A DNA stretch of 64,000 bases, taken from NCBI RefSeq assembly GCF_007830435.1, contig NZ_VLLC01000010.1, positions 62,001 through 126,000 of the forward strand, written 5' to 3'. Positions 8,392 through 17,729 of the stretch are shown one piece after another. Position 1 is the first letter of the stretch. Every line of letters begins with the position of its first letter. The translations under genes were made by a program, and so were the position numbers. Origin of the DNA: Desulfobotulus alkaliphilus (GTDB lineage: Bacteria > Desulfobacterota > Desulfobacteria > Desulfobacterales > ASO4-4). The notes below the pieces were generated by a model that did no database searches, was not told the DNA's origin, and worked only from the letters and a program-made list of their open reading frames with translations.

Positions 8392-9435
8392 TCAGCCTCC
8401 TCCGGTATCCGCAGCCATGATCAGGGTTTCCTTTAAAACGGCCAGCCGCTGACCCAGATCTTCCCGTATGCTTCCCGATGCGGCAGTGATGCGGCACCCT
8501 CCCCTTCCCACACCGGGATCCGAGGAAAGATCCAGCTGGCGCAGCTCAGGAACCGCCTCAAAAAAGCGTTCCCTGGCCATTTCCACCTGCTGATAATCCT
8601 CAGGATGAACGGCCACCGCTACCTTGAGGGGATCGGGAAGACGCTGAAGGGCAGAAAGCACAGCCCTTTCCACCACAGCATTGTCAACGGCAAGGGTGGC
8701 CTTTACAAGAGTTTCCGCAATGTCTGTGGCAAGGGAAACGATTTCCTTTTCATAGCGGCCCAGAATAAAAGCCCACTGCTCCTGCATACTGACCATGAGC
8801 TGACCCAGTTCACCGGACCGGGCTTCCAGATCGGAAAGTCCCGCAGCCCTCCCTTCCTCATATCCCTTGTCATAGCCTTCGGCAGCGCCCTGGGCCAGCC
8901 CCTCTTCCCGGCCTGCGGCAAAACCTTCTCCATGGCCTGCAGCAAAACCCTGACCCTGACCCTCTTCCATCCCCTTTGAAAAGCCTTCTTCGTACCCCTG
9001 TTTCCGGGCGGATTCCCTCTCTTCTGTAAAGTCTTGAGTACCCAGCCTTTTTTCCCCTGAAGGAAGCGAAACCGGGCGATCCGGCGACTGTGACGGGGAT
9101 GGAGCTGCCGGTTCACCGGCTTTTTTGCCAGCTGCCCCGCCGGAAGGGAAGGCATCCTGAAACCCCGGTTGCGACGATCTGCCCGCTTCGGAAGGAAGGG
9201 TTCCCCCGGCGGAAAAATCCTGTTTCGGAGTCACACCGGGTAGACGGTCTCCAAAGGAGCGAAAGGACTCTTCCGGAGTATGCTTACGGGTATAAACACT
9301 CTCAAAGCTGTCTTCCGCCTCTTTGTTCCTTGCCGCAGGAGAAGCCACAGGGATATCTTCCCGTACAAATTTCCGAAGACTTCCCACATCCATCTGCTGC
9401 CAGACTTCGCCATTTTCCTTTTTCTCATCAGACAA
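8392..9435 (-). CDS. fliH: Flagellar assembly protein FliH
   Basis: FliH dimerises and holds FliI at the export gate. The N-terminal third is disordered and Pro/Ser/Gly-rich. The middle carries the family's GxxxG-like repeats (GYEEGFSKGMEEGQGQGF and following), and the C-terminal half is the conserved FliH domain ending near DPGVGRGGCRI. No ATG fits the upstream overlap well. A TTG at 9435, reading SDEKKENG, follows GGAAAGGA and overlaps the fliG stop by 8 nt, so it is taken as the start (347 residues). The frame remains open to an ATG at 9507, but that would overlap fliG by 80 nt. Confidence 0.87.
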   Translation of the reverse strand: MSDEKKENGEVWQQMDVGSLRKFVREDIPVASPAARNKEAEDSFESVYTRKHTPEESFRSFGDRLPGVTPKQDFSAGGTLPSEAGRSSQPGFQDAFPSGGAAGKKAGEPAAPSPSQSPDRPVSLPSGEKRLGTQDFTEERESARKQGYEEGFSKGMEEGQGQGFAAGHGEGFAAGREEGLAQGAAEGYDKGYEEGRAAGLSDLEARSGELGQLMVSMQEQWAFILGRYEKEIVSLATDIAETLVKATLAVDNAVVERAVLSALQRLPDPLKVAVAVHPEDYQQVEMARERFFEAVPELRQLDLSSDPGVGRGGCRITAASGSIREDLGQRLAVLKETLIMAADTGGG

Positions 9436-10462
9436 GGATATCGTCCTTTCCTTTACCGCCCAGACTGATGGTTCCCTGCTCTTCCAGCTCTTTGGCAGCC
9501 CGGACAATGCTCATCTGCGCCTCTTCCACCTCGGAAAGCTTCACAGGCCCCATGACCTCCAGATCCTCCAGCAGCATTTCCGAAGCACGGGCCGAAAGGT
9601 TGCCAAGAATCTTCTGGCGCATATCCTCGCTGGTGGCCTTGAGGGCCAGGGTAAGCTGACCGCCCTCCACTTTTTTGAGAATCTCCCGCATGTCCTTGTC
9701 GCTGACGCGTACCAGATCTTCGAAAACAAACATCAGCTCCCGGATTTCCGTAGCCATATCCGCACTCTCGGACTCGATCAGCTCCATGACCACCTCTTCG
9801 GTGCTCTTGTCCACACCATTGAGAATATCCACCAGTACCTGCAGCCCTCCGGTTTTACCAAGGCTTGCACCCACCAGCTCAAGGTCCCTGCGCAAGGCCG
9901 TATCCACATCCCTTACCACCTCTTCGGGAACCTGACCCAGCAGGGCTATACGATAGGCAATATCTCCCTTTTTCTCATTGGGTATGACCATCATGATTTC
10001 CGAGGCCACCTCCGGTGGCAGGTGGGCAAGGATCATGGCAATGGTCTGGGGATGCTCGCCTTCCACATAGGAAGCCAGGGTATCGATGTTAATGCGGCGG
10101 CTCCAGTCAAAGGGAATTTCCCTCTGGGCATCCTCGATCTCCTTGATGATGGCACTGGCCGCTTCTGGTCCCAGGGCCTTTTCCAGGGTCTTTCTGAAGA
10201 AATCATCCCCTTCCACAAAGAGGCTGATCTCGCCCTCAAAGGCCTCCACAAACATACTGAGAACCTCTTCCATCTCTTCAGGCTCCACCTTGTCTATGCT
10301 TCCCATGGCCGTGGCTGCTATGCGGATTTCATCGGGCTTCATCCGCCGGAACATCTCCGAAGCATATTCTTCTCCCATAAGCAGAAGAAAAATCGCTGCC
10401 CTCCGGGCTCCCTTGGTGATTTCCATACCCTTCTTCTTGTCTGCCACCTGTCCTGCCCCCAT
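9428..10462 (-). CDS. fliG: Flagellar motor switch protein FliG
   Basis: FliG links the MS ring to the switch and is the torque-transmitting subunit facing the stators. The sequence shows the FliG N-domain (AAIFLLLMGEEYASEMFRRM), the middle domain EHPQTIAMILAHLPPEVAS, and the C-domain (LMFVFEDLV, then DKDMREILKKV and the charged helix region). Length 344 is close to normal (about 330-340). A start 12 codons later (MEITKGARRAA) or a nearby GTG is possible. It lies between fliF and fliH. Confidence 0.96.
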   Translation of the reverse strand: MGAGQVADKKKGMEITKGARRAAIFLLLMGEEYASEMFRRMKPDEIRIAATAMGSIDKVEPEEMEEVLSMFVEAFEGEISLFVEGDDFFRKTLEKALGPEAASAIIKEIEDAQREIPFDWSRRINIDTLASYVEGEHPQTIAMILAHLPPEVASEIMMVIPNEKKGDIAYRIALLGQVPEEVVRDVDTALRRDLELVGASLGKTGGLQVLVDILNGVDKSTEEVVMELIESESADMATEIRELMFVFEDLVRVSDKDMREILKKVEGGQLTLALKATSEDMRQKILGNLSARASEMLLEDLEVMGPVKLSEVEEAQMSIVRAAKELEEQGTISLGGKGKDDILV

Positions 10463-10517
10463 TTTTAAGTCCCCGGACCTTTCTATCGTAAAGAAAGGCC
10501 AGGGGAGTCAGATCCTA

Positions 10518-12116
10518 TCACTCCTCATCCCGGAGCCAGCCTTTAAGAATATTGGCGGAGCGGTCCAGATCCGCCTGGGCCAGTTTGACAGCCTTTTCTT
10601 CCAGAGGCAACTCTTCCTCAAGGGACTCATCCGTAATATCCAGAAGTGTTCCGGGCTCTTCCGGCAGGGCAGGAGGTTCTGCACCTTCACGGATTTCCTT
10701 CACGGTTTTATGGATGGGTCTCAAAACAAAAAGGAAGAGCATGAGCAGAAGAATCAGGTTCGCCGCAATGCGTCCGTAATCCTTACGCAGGCGGGCAAGA
10801 CCCGTCAGCGGATCTTCTTCCATGGGCGGCTCTTCGTCGGGATTAAAAGCAAAGGATTCCACCACCACCTGATCTCCCCTTGCTTCAGAAAAACCCATGG
10901 CGTTTTTCACCACTTCCGTAAACTGCGCCATCTCCTCCGGTGTTCTCTGCACATAGCGCCTTGTCATAACTCCGTTTTCATCCCGCTGCCACTCATACCG
11001 GCCATCAATCACCGCAGCCACACTGAGGCGACTCAGTACGGCAAAGGGTTTTTCCGTAGTCCGTACCCGCTTACTCAATTCATAATTGACCACGTCATCC
11101 TGTTTTCTACCCTTTTCAAGGGTTTCAAGGGGGCCCCCTTCGGTTCCCGGCGGTACCACGGGATTGACACTGGAAATGGCACCCATGGGCCCACGGAGCC
11201 TTTCCGTTTCTTCATTGAGGTTTTTACGGCTGCGGACAAAAATGGCTTCTGTTTCATTGGGATCAAAAATTTCCTCACTCATTTCCTCACGGGAAAAATC
11301 CATCTCCGCCGTAACCCTTACAATGGCCCTGTCTTTTCCAACCACCCGCTCAAGGAGGCTTTCAATACGCTGGGCCAATTCCCTTTCCCGTATGGTTTTA
11401 TACTGAACCTGATTTCTAATCCGGGTATTTTCAAGCTCCGCCAGCTTTTCCTCATCGCTGTGCCCCCGGTACAATACCCGCCCACGGGTATCCACCACCG
11501 TCACCAGCTCCGGTGTCATATCCGGAATGGCCGATGCCACCAGATGCACCACCGCCTCCACCTTGCTCTGGGGAAGATCGGCCCCCTGTTTCATACGCAG
11601 CAGAACAGACACGCTGGGGGGCCGGGTTTCCTGAACAAAAACAGAATCCTTGGGCATAACCACCATGACTCTCGCATCCGTCACTTCCTGAAACTGGCGG
11701 ATGGTTCGGGCCAGCTCTCCCTGCAAAGCCCGCTGCAGATTCAGTTTCTGCACAAATTCCGTGGTTCCGAAATCACTCTTATCAAAAACCTCAAAACCCA
11801 CGCCGCCCCCCTTGGGCAAGCCCTCACCTGCCAGAGAAAGACGGGTCTCATGGATCTGACCAGAAGGAACACGGATGGCACTCCCCCCCCCTTCCAGCTC
11901 ATAGGGAACACGCATCTCTTTGAGTCTGTCTACAATCTCTGATGCGTCCTTTTCAGAAAGATTGGTATACAGCACACCAAACTCAGTTCTGTTTGCCATG
12001 AAAAAAAGGGAAGTAAACCCGATGGTGGTCAGCACCACAACAGCCCCCAGAATAATTTTTCTTGGAAGGGGCATACTGCGCCAGATGGAAAGGATCTGTT
12101 CAATAACAGGGTTCAT
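10518..12116 (-). CDS. fliF: Flagellar MS-ring protein FliF
   Basis: FliF forms the membrane MS ring on which the basal body is built. Two transmembrane helices flank a large periplasmic region: residues about 21-42 (IILGAVVVLTTIGFTSLFFM) and about 445-462 (IAANLILLLMLFLFVL). The YscJ/FliF domain is visible (YTNLSEKDASEIVDRLKEM, KGGGVGFEVFDKSDFGTTEF, and ARVMVVMPKDSVF). The cytoplasmic tail, acidic and ending SANILKGWLRDEE, is the FliG-binding motif. Length 532 is typical. The gene follows fliE by 30 nt. Confidence 0.96.
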   Translation of the reverse strand: MNPVIEQILSIWRSMPLPRKIILGAVVVLTTIGFTSLFFMANRTEFGVLYTNLSEKDASEIVDRLKEMRVPYELEGGGSAIRVPSGQIHETRLSLAGEGLPKGGGVGFEVFDKSDFGTTEFVQKLNLQRALQGELARTIRQFQEVTDARVMVVMPKDSVFVQETRPPSVSVLLRMKQGADLPQSKVEAVVHLVASAIPDMTPELVTVVDTRGRVLYRGHSDEEKLAELENTRIRNQVQYKTIRERELAQRIESLLERVVGKDRAIVRVTAEMDFSREEMSEEIFDPNETEAIFVRSRKNLNEETERLRGPMGAISSVNPVVPPGTEGGPLETLEKGRKQDDVVNYELSKRVRTTEKPFAVLSRLSVAAVIDGRYEWQRDENGVMTRRYVQRTPEEMAQFTEVVKNAMGFSEARGDQVVVESFAFNPDEEPPMEEDPLTGLARLRKDYGRIAANLILLLMLFLFVLRPIHKTVKEIREGAEPPALPEEPGTLLDITDESLEEELPLEEKAVKLAQADLDRSANILKGWLRDEE

Positions 12117-12146
12117 GGCGTACTCTCCGAAAAAAGGTGACGATCA

Positions 12147-12449
12147 TCAGAACTGCATGTGCATGATTTCTTTATAAGCTTCAAGGGCTTTGGACCGGGT
12201 CTGCACCAGAAGACGCATGGAAAGATCCGCCTCCTGAAGGGCCATCATGCCTTCATGCAGGTCCAGCTCTCCCAGCATTACCTTTTCCGCCGCATAGTCC
12301 GCAACGTTCTGCAGGGTGTTGACTTCCCGCACAGCACTGTTCAGACGCTCGGAAAAACTCATGCCTGAAAAGGGGGGCAGAACCGGAGCAGAAATTTCAT
12401 TGCTGTCCGGAACCGGAAGAGAAAAAAAACGATTATTTACGGGATTCAT
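12147..12449 (-). CDS. fliE: Hook-basal body complex protein FliE
   Basis: FliE joins the MS ring to the proximal rod. The 100-residue protein has the conserved C-terminal part: FSERLNSAVREVNTLQN, then LGELDLHEGMMALQEADLSMRLLVQTRSKALEAYKEIM, split by YAAEKVM. The chosen ATG at 12449 is preceded by AAAGGAGA. An in-frame ATG at 12497 would add 16 residues without family support. Normal family length is about 100. It lies between flgC and fliF. Confidence 0.93.
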   Translation of the reverse strand: MNPVNNRFFSLPVPDSNEISAPVLPPFSGMSFSERLNSAVREVNTLQNVADYAAEKVMLGELDLHEGMMALQEADLSMRLLVQTRSKALEAYKEIMHMQF

Positions 12450-12530
12450 CCAGTTCTCCTTTCTCAAGAAGGATGTCGCAGTCAGAACCTCATCCATATT
12501 TCAGGCCTATCGGAAAAAGTGACCGAAGGG

Positions 12531-12549
12531 TATCCGGCCATACCGGATA
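12531..12549 (-). other. Intergenic hairpin between flgC and fliE
   Basis: A perfect 7-bp inverted repeat (TATCCGG / CCGGATA) encloses a 5-nt loop in the 110-nt flgC-fliE gap. There is no U-run after it, so it looks like an mRNA processing or stability hairpin and not a factor-independent terminator. Confidence 0.45.
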
Positions 12550-12559
12550 AGGGGCATGA

Positions 12560-13060
12560 TTACTTACCGATTTCGAGCGCCTTCATCATCATGGCTTTGG
12601 TATTGTTCATCACCGTTACACTGGCCTCATAGGCCCTGCGGGCTACCATCATGTCGGCCATTTCCGTAAGATGATCCACATTGGGCATGGCCACATAGCC
12701 CGTCACAGGATCCGCATCCGGGTGGCTGGGATTGTATACAAGACGAAAATCCTCCTGGGACTGGACCACATGGGTGACCTTCACGCCCCGCTGATCTCCT
12801 CCCCGGTCCCTTTCCCGTTCAAACATCTCATAGAAACCTAAATCATCGTAATTCTCCCTGGCCTCTGCCTTCTGCAGACCCAGCGGAATCTCCTCCAGCT
12901 GACGCCCCTCGTAGACCACCATTTTCCGGCGGTAGGGCCCACCTTCCTCTGTCCGGGTGGTGTCCACATTGGCGAGGTTCTGGGCAATAACATTCAACTT
13001 CTTTCTATGGGCGGAAAGGGCAGTTCCACCAATCTTAAAAGACTTGATCAGATCTGTCAT
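12560..13060 (-). CDS. flgC: Flagellar proximal rod protein FlgC
   Basis: FlgC is a rod subunit. The N-terminus has ALSAHRKKLNVIAQNLANVDTT, and the C-terminus has the matching flagellar coiled motif NVDHLTEMADMMVARRAYEASV. The length (166) is somewhat above the usual 135-150, because of an insertion around residues 60-90. Its ATG overlaps the flgB stop by one base (TGATG), giving tight translational coupling. Confidence 0.94.
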   Translation of the reverse strand: MTDLIKSFKIGGTALSAHRKKLNVIAQNLANVDTTRTEEGGPYRRKMVVYEGRQLEEIPLGLQKAEARENYDDLGFYEMFERERDRGGDQRGVKVTHVVQSQEDFRLVYNPSHPDADPVTGYVAMPNVDHLTEMADMMVARRAYEASVTVMNNTKAMMMKALEIGK

Positions 13061-13467
13061 CAGCTTCCTCCTTCGGCAATGGCATGGCGAAGAATAGTCA
13101 TTTTACGTATCATCATTTCAGCCGTTGTCCGGTATTTCATATTGTTTTCCACCAGGTTGCTCATTTCTTCATCAATATCCACAGAGTCCAGATGATAGGC
13201 ATCGGCATTATCATACACCGTTGCCCTTATGGGATCCGGCGGAGGGCCGGCATCCAGATGTTTTTCATGGGTCATGGCCACTTCCCTTGGCGGAGGTCCA
13301 GCCATGGCCCGCTTCAGCGTTGCGTTAAAATCCAGATCCCTCGGCTTATAATGAATAGTATCCACATTGGCCACATTGGCAGAAATAAGACTGTGCCTGT
13401 AACTGGATACATCCAGTCCCTTGCCCATCATATTGTAGGTGGAATCAAATAAACGGTGACCGCCCAA
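13060..13467 (-). CDS. flgB: Flagellar proximal rod protein FlgB
   Basis: FlgB is the first rod subunit. The protein has the LISANVANVDTIHYKPRD motif and a C-terminal helix (MSNLVENNMKYRTTAEMMIR) typical of FlgB. Length 135 is normal. AAGGAGGTGCC precedes the ATG. It is the first gene of a long operon (flgB to motE-like) driven by a near-perfect sigma-54 promoter about 50 nt upstream. Confidence 0.94.
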   Translation of the reverse strand: MGGHRLFDSTYNMMGKGLDVSSYRHSLISANVANVDTIHYKPRDLDFNATLKRAMAGPPPREVAMTHEKHLDAGPPPDPIRATVYDNADAYHLDSVDIDEEMSNLVENNMKYRTTAEMMIRKMTILRHAIAEGGS

Positions 13468-13518
13468 AAGGCACCTCCTTTCCCTAAGGATACAGCATCC
13501 ATACTGCTGTGAAAAATA

Positions 13519-13534
13519 TGCAACAGGTGTGCCA
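13519..13534 (-). promoter_or_regulatory. Sigma-54 (-24/-12) promoter of the flgB operon
   Basis: The minus strand reads TGGCACACCTGTTGCA, an exact match to TGGCAC-N5-TTGCW with GG-N10-GC spacing. The expected start site is about 12 nt downstream, close to 13507, leaving a short leader before flgB (ATG at 13467). This is the best of the four sigma-54 sites seen here. Confidence 0.88.
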
Positions 13535-13563
13535 TAAAAAAAGCCCCGTTGGACAGCGGGGCT
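13535..13563 (-). terminator. Factor-independent terminator after the sigma-54 regulator gene
   Basis: On the minus strand AGCCCCG and CGGGGCT form a perfect 7-bp stem with an 8-nt loop, followed by a run of T. It ends transcription of the regulator gene just before the flgB promoter starts. Confidence 0.82.
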
Positions 13564-13596
13564 GAATGACTGATATTTGAAATTATTGGAGGGAAA

Positions 13597-14949
13597 TCAG
13601 ACCGCAGCCGTCATATCCGGATCATTTTTATACTCATTGAGCTTGTTACGCAGGGTACGTACGCTGATCCCCAGAAGCTGGGCCGCATGGGTACGGTTAC
13701 CGTCAAAACGCTTCAAGGTATGAAAAATCATCTGTTTCTCCACCTCTCTTAAAGGAGCATCCACAAAGGCGTCAGGCAGAACCCATGGGGCATCGGCAGA
13801 TTCTGAAGAAAAACTGCCGGAACTTTCCTTTTCCAGAAGAAGGTCTTCCGGCCTGATCTCAAGACCATCACAAAGCAGGACGGCTCGGCGGATGACATTT
13901 TCAAGTTCCCGGACATTACCCGTAAAAGTGACGGAAGTTAAACAGCCCAGGGCCTCATCCGTCAAACCTTTGACACTGCGACCATCCTCCGCATTATATT
14001 TTCCAATAAAATGGCGGACCAGCAAAGGGATATCGCCAGGACGCTCCCGTAATGGCGGAATACGCAAAGGAATGGTATTCAGCCTGTGATAAAGATCTTC
14101 ACGGAAAACACCTTCCTCCATGGCTTCCCGGAGATCCCGGTTGGTGGTGGCCACGATCCGCACATCCACATGGACAGGACGTAAACCACCAACCCGGTCT
14201 ACGGTCCCTTCCTGCAAAACACGCAAAAGCTTGGCCTGCAGGTGTACGGGCATTTCCGTAACCTCATCCAGAAGTAGGGTCCCCCCATGGGCCAGCTCAA
14301 ACTTTCCTTCCTTGCGGAAAGTCGCTCCCGTAAAAGCCCCTTTTTCATGACCAAAAAGCTCACTCTCCAGAAGATTTTCCGGCAAGGCCGCACAATTGAT
14401 AGCCACAAAGGCCCCCTGACTTCTGGGGCTGTTATCATGCACCATACGGGCAAAAAGCTCCTTGCCCGTACCGGACTCACCCTGAATAAAAACTGGCGCA
14501 CGACTGGCTGCTACCCGCAGGGTCAGATCCACAAGACGCTGCATTCCCGGGTCTCTGGTAACAAGATGACTGCCGGATACAGGCAAAGTCTTTTCACCAA
14601 AAAGCCCGGTGAAAATTTTTTGCAGGCGGTCCTCTTCAAGGGGCAGCAGCATAAAATCGAGGGCTCCTGCACGAATACACTCCACAGCCAGTTCCACATC
14701 CACACTGCCGGAAATCACCAGCACGGGAATCCGGCCGGATACGGCCTGGGCCACAAAGGGCAAGGGATTCTTTTCAGCCTCCCAGACCCCAACAACCAGA
14801 CTGGGCGTCTGGGACTGCATCAGCTGCAGGGCTTCTGTTTCCGTTTTTCCGGGGCGCACCGAACAACCGCTGTTTTCAAGCATACGGTTCAGGGAATCAC
14901 GGACTCCGGAGTCAGAAGCAAAAATCACGGCCTGTCGTGAACTCGTCAT
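13597..14949 (-). CDS. Sigma-54-dependent transcriptional activator with degenerate receiver (FlrC/FleQ class)
   Basis: Three domains are visible: a receiver-like domain (residues 5-115), an AAA+ sigma-54 activation domain and a Fis-type helix-turn-helix. The AAA+ domain has Walker A GESGTGKE (157-164), the sigma-54 contact GAFTGA (204-209) and Walker B LLLDE. The C-terminus reads GNRTHAAQLLGISVRTLRNKL. The receiver has lost the phospho-acceptor Asp (LVVGVWEAEKN where LVVSDxxMP is expected) and the conserved Lys, so it is probably not phosphorylated, as in FleQ/FlrA. Its position next to the flgB operon, with four sigma-54 promoters around it, suggests it controls flagellar genes. A hairpin terminator follows. 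Confidence 0.9.
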   Translation of the reverse strand: MTSSRQAVIFASDSGVRDSLNRMLENSGCSVRPGKTETEALQLMQSQTPSLVVGVWEAEKNPLPFVAQAVSGRIPVLVISGSVDVELAVECIRAGALDFMLLPLEEDRLQKIFTGLFGEKTLPVSGSHLVTRDPGMQRLVDLTLRVAASRAPVFIQGESGTGKELFARMVHDNSPRSQGAFVAINCAALPENLLESELFGHEKGAFTGATFRKEGKFELAHGGTLLLDEVTEMPVHLQAKLLRVLQEGTVDRVGGLRPVHVDVRIVATTNRDLREAMEEGVFREDLYHRLNTIPLRIPPLRERPGDIPLLVRHFIGKYNAEDGRSVKGLTDEALGCLTSVTFTGNVRELENVIRRAVLLCDGLEIRPEDLLLEKESSGSFSSESADAPWVLPDAFVDAPLREVEKQMIFHTLKRFDGNRTHAAQLLGISVRTLRNKLNEYKNDPDMTAAV

Positions 14950-15042
14950 GGTAAAACCCTGTATTATTAATAAAATCCATCAGGAAACATATGATAAAAA
15001 CAGGTGCCAACACCCTCGTCTTAACCAGACAGCAAGCGTGAA

Positions 15043-17544
15043 TCAGGAATCCAACAACTTATCTTCTATGCGCATTCCGGCCAGACGCTCCCGGGCCATG
15101 GAACCCCACAGGGGATCCGCATCCTCAATCAAAAACTCATACAAACGCCTTGCATCTACCGTATCTCCTGTTCTTTCAAGGGTCTCTGCCAACCTGAAAC
15201 GCACGGCATTTCTATCTGCCACAGCAATCCCCGGTATGGCTTCCGCCTTCCCATAGGCCGCTGCAGCTTTGGCATATTTTCCCTGTGCCGCACGGGCCTC
15301 TCCCAGAGAGCGCAGGATGGTAAAATGAAGATCTGTGGAATCTTGACTTTCCACGCCTGAAAATGCAAGAGCCTTCTCCAGAATTTCTGCTTCTTTCTGC
15401 CTTTGCCCCTTATCCCGGAGAATTTTTGCCGCAGAAAAAAGAAACGCCACTTTCTTTTCATCGACTTTGGCAAGACTTGCAGCATCCTGATACGCCTTAA
15501 GGGCCACATCCGGCTCACCCATTTCCAGACGGATATCTCCAATATGGCCCAGGGCAAGGGAACTGCGCAGGGGGTCATCGGGGACAGCCCTTAAAAAAAG
15601 GGTAAGCTGAGCCAGTGCCATTTCTCCGTCTCCGGCCCCCTTTGCTGCCACACCATATCTGAAACGGATCTCCGGCGGTACAGATGCGCCGCCAAAAAGC
15701 TTTTCCGCCCTGCGATACTGATTGACGGCCTGGGGATAAAGATGACCCTCCAGAAAAGCCCTGCCCACCTGGGCATGCAGCTCTGGCTTTTCAATATCAT
15801 ATAAAGGGCCCTTTTCCCTTTCGTAGCGGCGGATCACTTCGGGATAAAGACCGGCAGAAAGAAACTCATCAAAAAGCGCTTCAAGGCTGCGCCCCATGAG
15901 ATCCAGTGCTCCCCTGCGCAGCGCCCTGGGATCTGCGACCAGAAGCCTGCGGACGAGATTCACGCTTTCACTGTACTCACCAGATTCATAACGGGACTCG
16001 GCCAGACGCATCAGTGCCAGACGGGCAAGGGGGTGGTCCGGATAGTCACGGATCACCATCTCAAAGAGTTCATTTTTTTTTTCTCTGTCCTCAAGGAGCT
16101 CCGCAAGGCGGATGGAGCTGATCACAAAACCATCGGTTCCCGGAAAAAGCTCCCTGACAATCTCATAAAGCTTTTTGGCCTTGTCCTTTTCCTCCAGAAA
16201 AGAATAGGAGTCAGCAATGCGGGTCAGAACAAGGGACCGCTCCGCCATATCCGGAAAATCATTGTATGCCCTTGTCAGGGATTCGATGGCCTTGGCATAG
16301 GAACCCGTATGAAAGTGGCTGTTGCCCACAAGAAGCAGGAGATCTTTATCTTTAAATATTCTGTCCGGCGTTTCCCGGATGAGCGTTTCCAACATTTTTA
16401 AGGTATCAAAATATCTTTTTCTTTCAAAGAGCAGACGTCCCAGTTCCATCCGGGCATCCATGGCAAAAACCGTATCCCCGTAACTGGCCACAAGATCCCT
16501 GAGCAGGGGTTCGGCCTCTTCAAGGCGCTGTATACGCATATACATCCTGCCAAGGTATAAAAGGATCTCAGGCATTCCGGAAAACTCCGGATCCTTTTCC
16601 CTCAGAAGCTCAAAATAGCCCATTCCCATGGGGTCATTGCCCATCCTGTGATACAGAACCCCAAGCATGGCATAGGCCCATGGCAGATAATCAGAACCGG
16701 GATTTTTCATCACAAGGGAAACCAGATTCCTTGCCAGAGTAAGCTGCTCCATGGGCCTTGCTGCCCTGTCAAAATCACACCAGGCACGTAAGTAGTCAAA
16801 AACATCCCCGCATCCGTCCATCAGGCCCTGAGCCAGAGTATCCAGACCCTGGGCACACATTCCTTCACGGATATTCCGCACGGCAACCCGTACATGCACC
16901 CCTCCTCCGCAGGGAGAATGGAGTACCGCATCCAGGAGTGTATCAATACCGCCATAACCCTCAAGGTCAAGGGGAAGACTCTCTTCCTGAACCGTTTTGA
17001 CAGGGATGGCCTCCGCTCTCTCCCTGGCAATGGCCACTCTGTCCGCTTCAGGATCCGGTGAAGGCTTTTTCTTCAGAGCCGTATCCACACGCCTGCGCTG
17101 TTCAAGGCTGCCGCGGGGAACCTTGTGTGCCTGCTGGATTTCAGGGTAGAGATAGATTTCCAGAATCCGCACCCCCCCCCGCCAGCGGGTTTCCACGGAA
17201 CGGATAACAGGGCCTGTTTCCACAATGAGGGTCGCATCCCCTTCCGCAGTTCTCTTATAGACGATGCGCTGAACAACGGGAAGGGCCGAGCCACTCCGGG
17301 CCAGATCCCTTGCCACGGAAGCGCTGGCCAGCGCCACCACCAGCTCCCGTGGACCCGTCTGAAAAACCCGCCACTGCACATCCCTGTCAAAACGCAGGGC
17401 AATCCGGGCAGGATTGTCAGCAAGTTCTATTCCCTCCAGCAAGGATGCGGCGGCAGCCGGAAGGGCCAGCATGAAGAAAAAAATCCCCCCCAGCCAGACC
17501 CGGCATGACACTTTCATGAATTTGACCATAAGGACTCGATCCAT
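15043..17544 (-). CDS. Large exported TPR protein with N-terminal AMIN-like domain
   Basis: The 833-residue protein starts with a signal peptide (residues about 10-33, ending LPAAAAS). An AMIN-like beta-rich region follows (about 34-135, for example PARIALRFDRDVQWRVF...). The rest is a long superhelix of tetratricopeptide repeats from about residue 230 to the end (LPWAYAMLGVLYHRMGN, AKAIESLTRAYNDFPD and many more). AMIN domains target periplasmic proteins to the cell wall. GAGG precedes the ATG at 17544. A sigma-54 promoter 186 nt upstream places it in the flagellar regulon. A motility or envelope scaffold role is inferred; no enzyme motif is seen. Confidence 0.8.
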   Translation of the reverse strand: MDRVLMVKFMKVSCRVWLGGIFFFMLALPAAAASLLEGIELADNPARIALRFDRDVQWRVFQTGPRELVVALASASVARDLARSGSALPVVQRIVYKRTAEGDATLIVETGPVIRSVETRWRGGVRILEIYLYPEIQQAHKVPRGSLEQRRRVDTALKKKPSPDPEADRVAIARERAEAIPVKTVQEESLPLDLEGYGGIDTLLDAVLHSPCGGGVHVRVAVRNIREGMCAQGLDTLAQGLMDGCGDVFDYLRAWCDFDRAARPMEQLTLARNLVSLVMKNPGSDYLPWAYAMLGVLYHRMGNDPMGMGYFELLREKDPEFSGMPEILLYLGRMYMRIQRLEEAEPLLRDLVASYGDTVFAMDARMELGRLLFERKRYFDTLKMLETLIRETPDRIFKDKDLLLLVGNSHFHTGSYAKAIESLTRAYNDFPDMAERSLVLTRIADSYSFLEEKDKAKKLYEIVRELFPGTDGFVISSIRLAELLEDREKKNELFEMVIRDYPDHPLARLALMRLAESRYESGEYSESVNLVRRLLVADPRALRRGALDLMGRSLEALFDEFLSAGLYPEVIRRYEREKGPLYDIEKPELHAQVGRAFLEGHLYPQAVNQYRRAEKLFGGASVPPEIRFRYGVAAKGAGDGEMALAQLTLFLRAVPDDPLRSSLALGHIGDIRLEMGEPDVALKAYQDAASLAKVDEKKVAFLFSAAKILRDKGQRQKEAEILEKALAFSGVESQDSTDLHFTILRSLGEARAAQGKYAKAAAAYGKAEAIPGIAVADRNAVRFRLAETLERTGDTVDARRLYEFLIEDADPLWGSMARERLAGMRIEDKLLDS

Positions 17545-17729
17545 GGAAAACCGCCTCGTTAAATATCCGTTTTTCTGCCTCCTGAAGACAGGCTTTTGAA
17601 ACAGCAGTCTGCAGGCTTTTAAAGCCTGTCAGACATCAATCCCCTTTACATCAGACAACCGACGCTGCATGAAGAATAAGTAAGCTTCGGGCAGGTCTGG
17701 CAGGCTGCAATACCTTACATCCAGACATT

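Noticed and set aside
10086-11942. 618-codon plus-strand frame opposite fliF/fliG
   Set aside because: It lies antisense to clearly conserved fliF and fliG and has no family-like features; long shadow frames are expected in this composition.
14990-15009. Possible sigma-54 promoter before the activator at 14949
   Set aside because: The minus strand has TGGCACCTG at -24, but ten bases after GG there is TA instead of GC.
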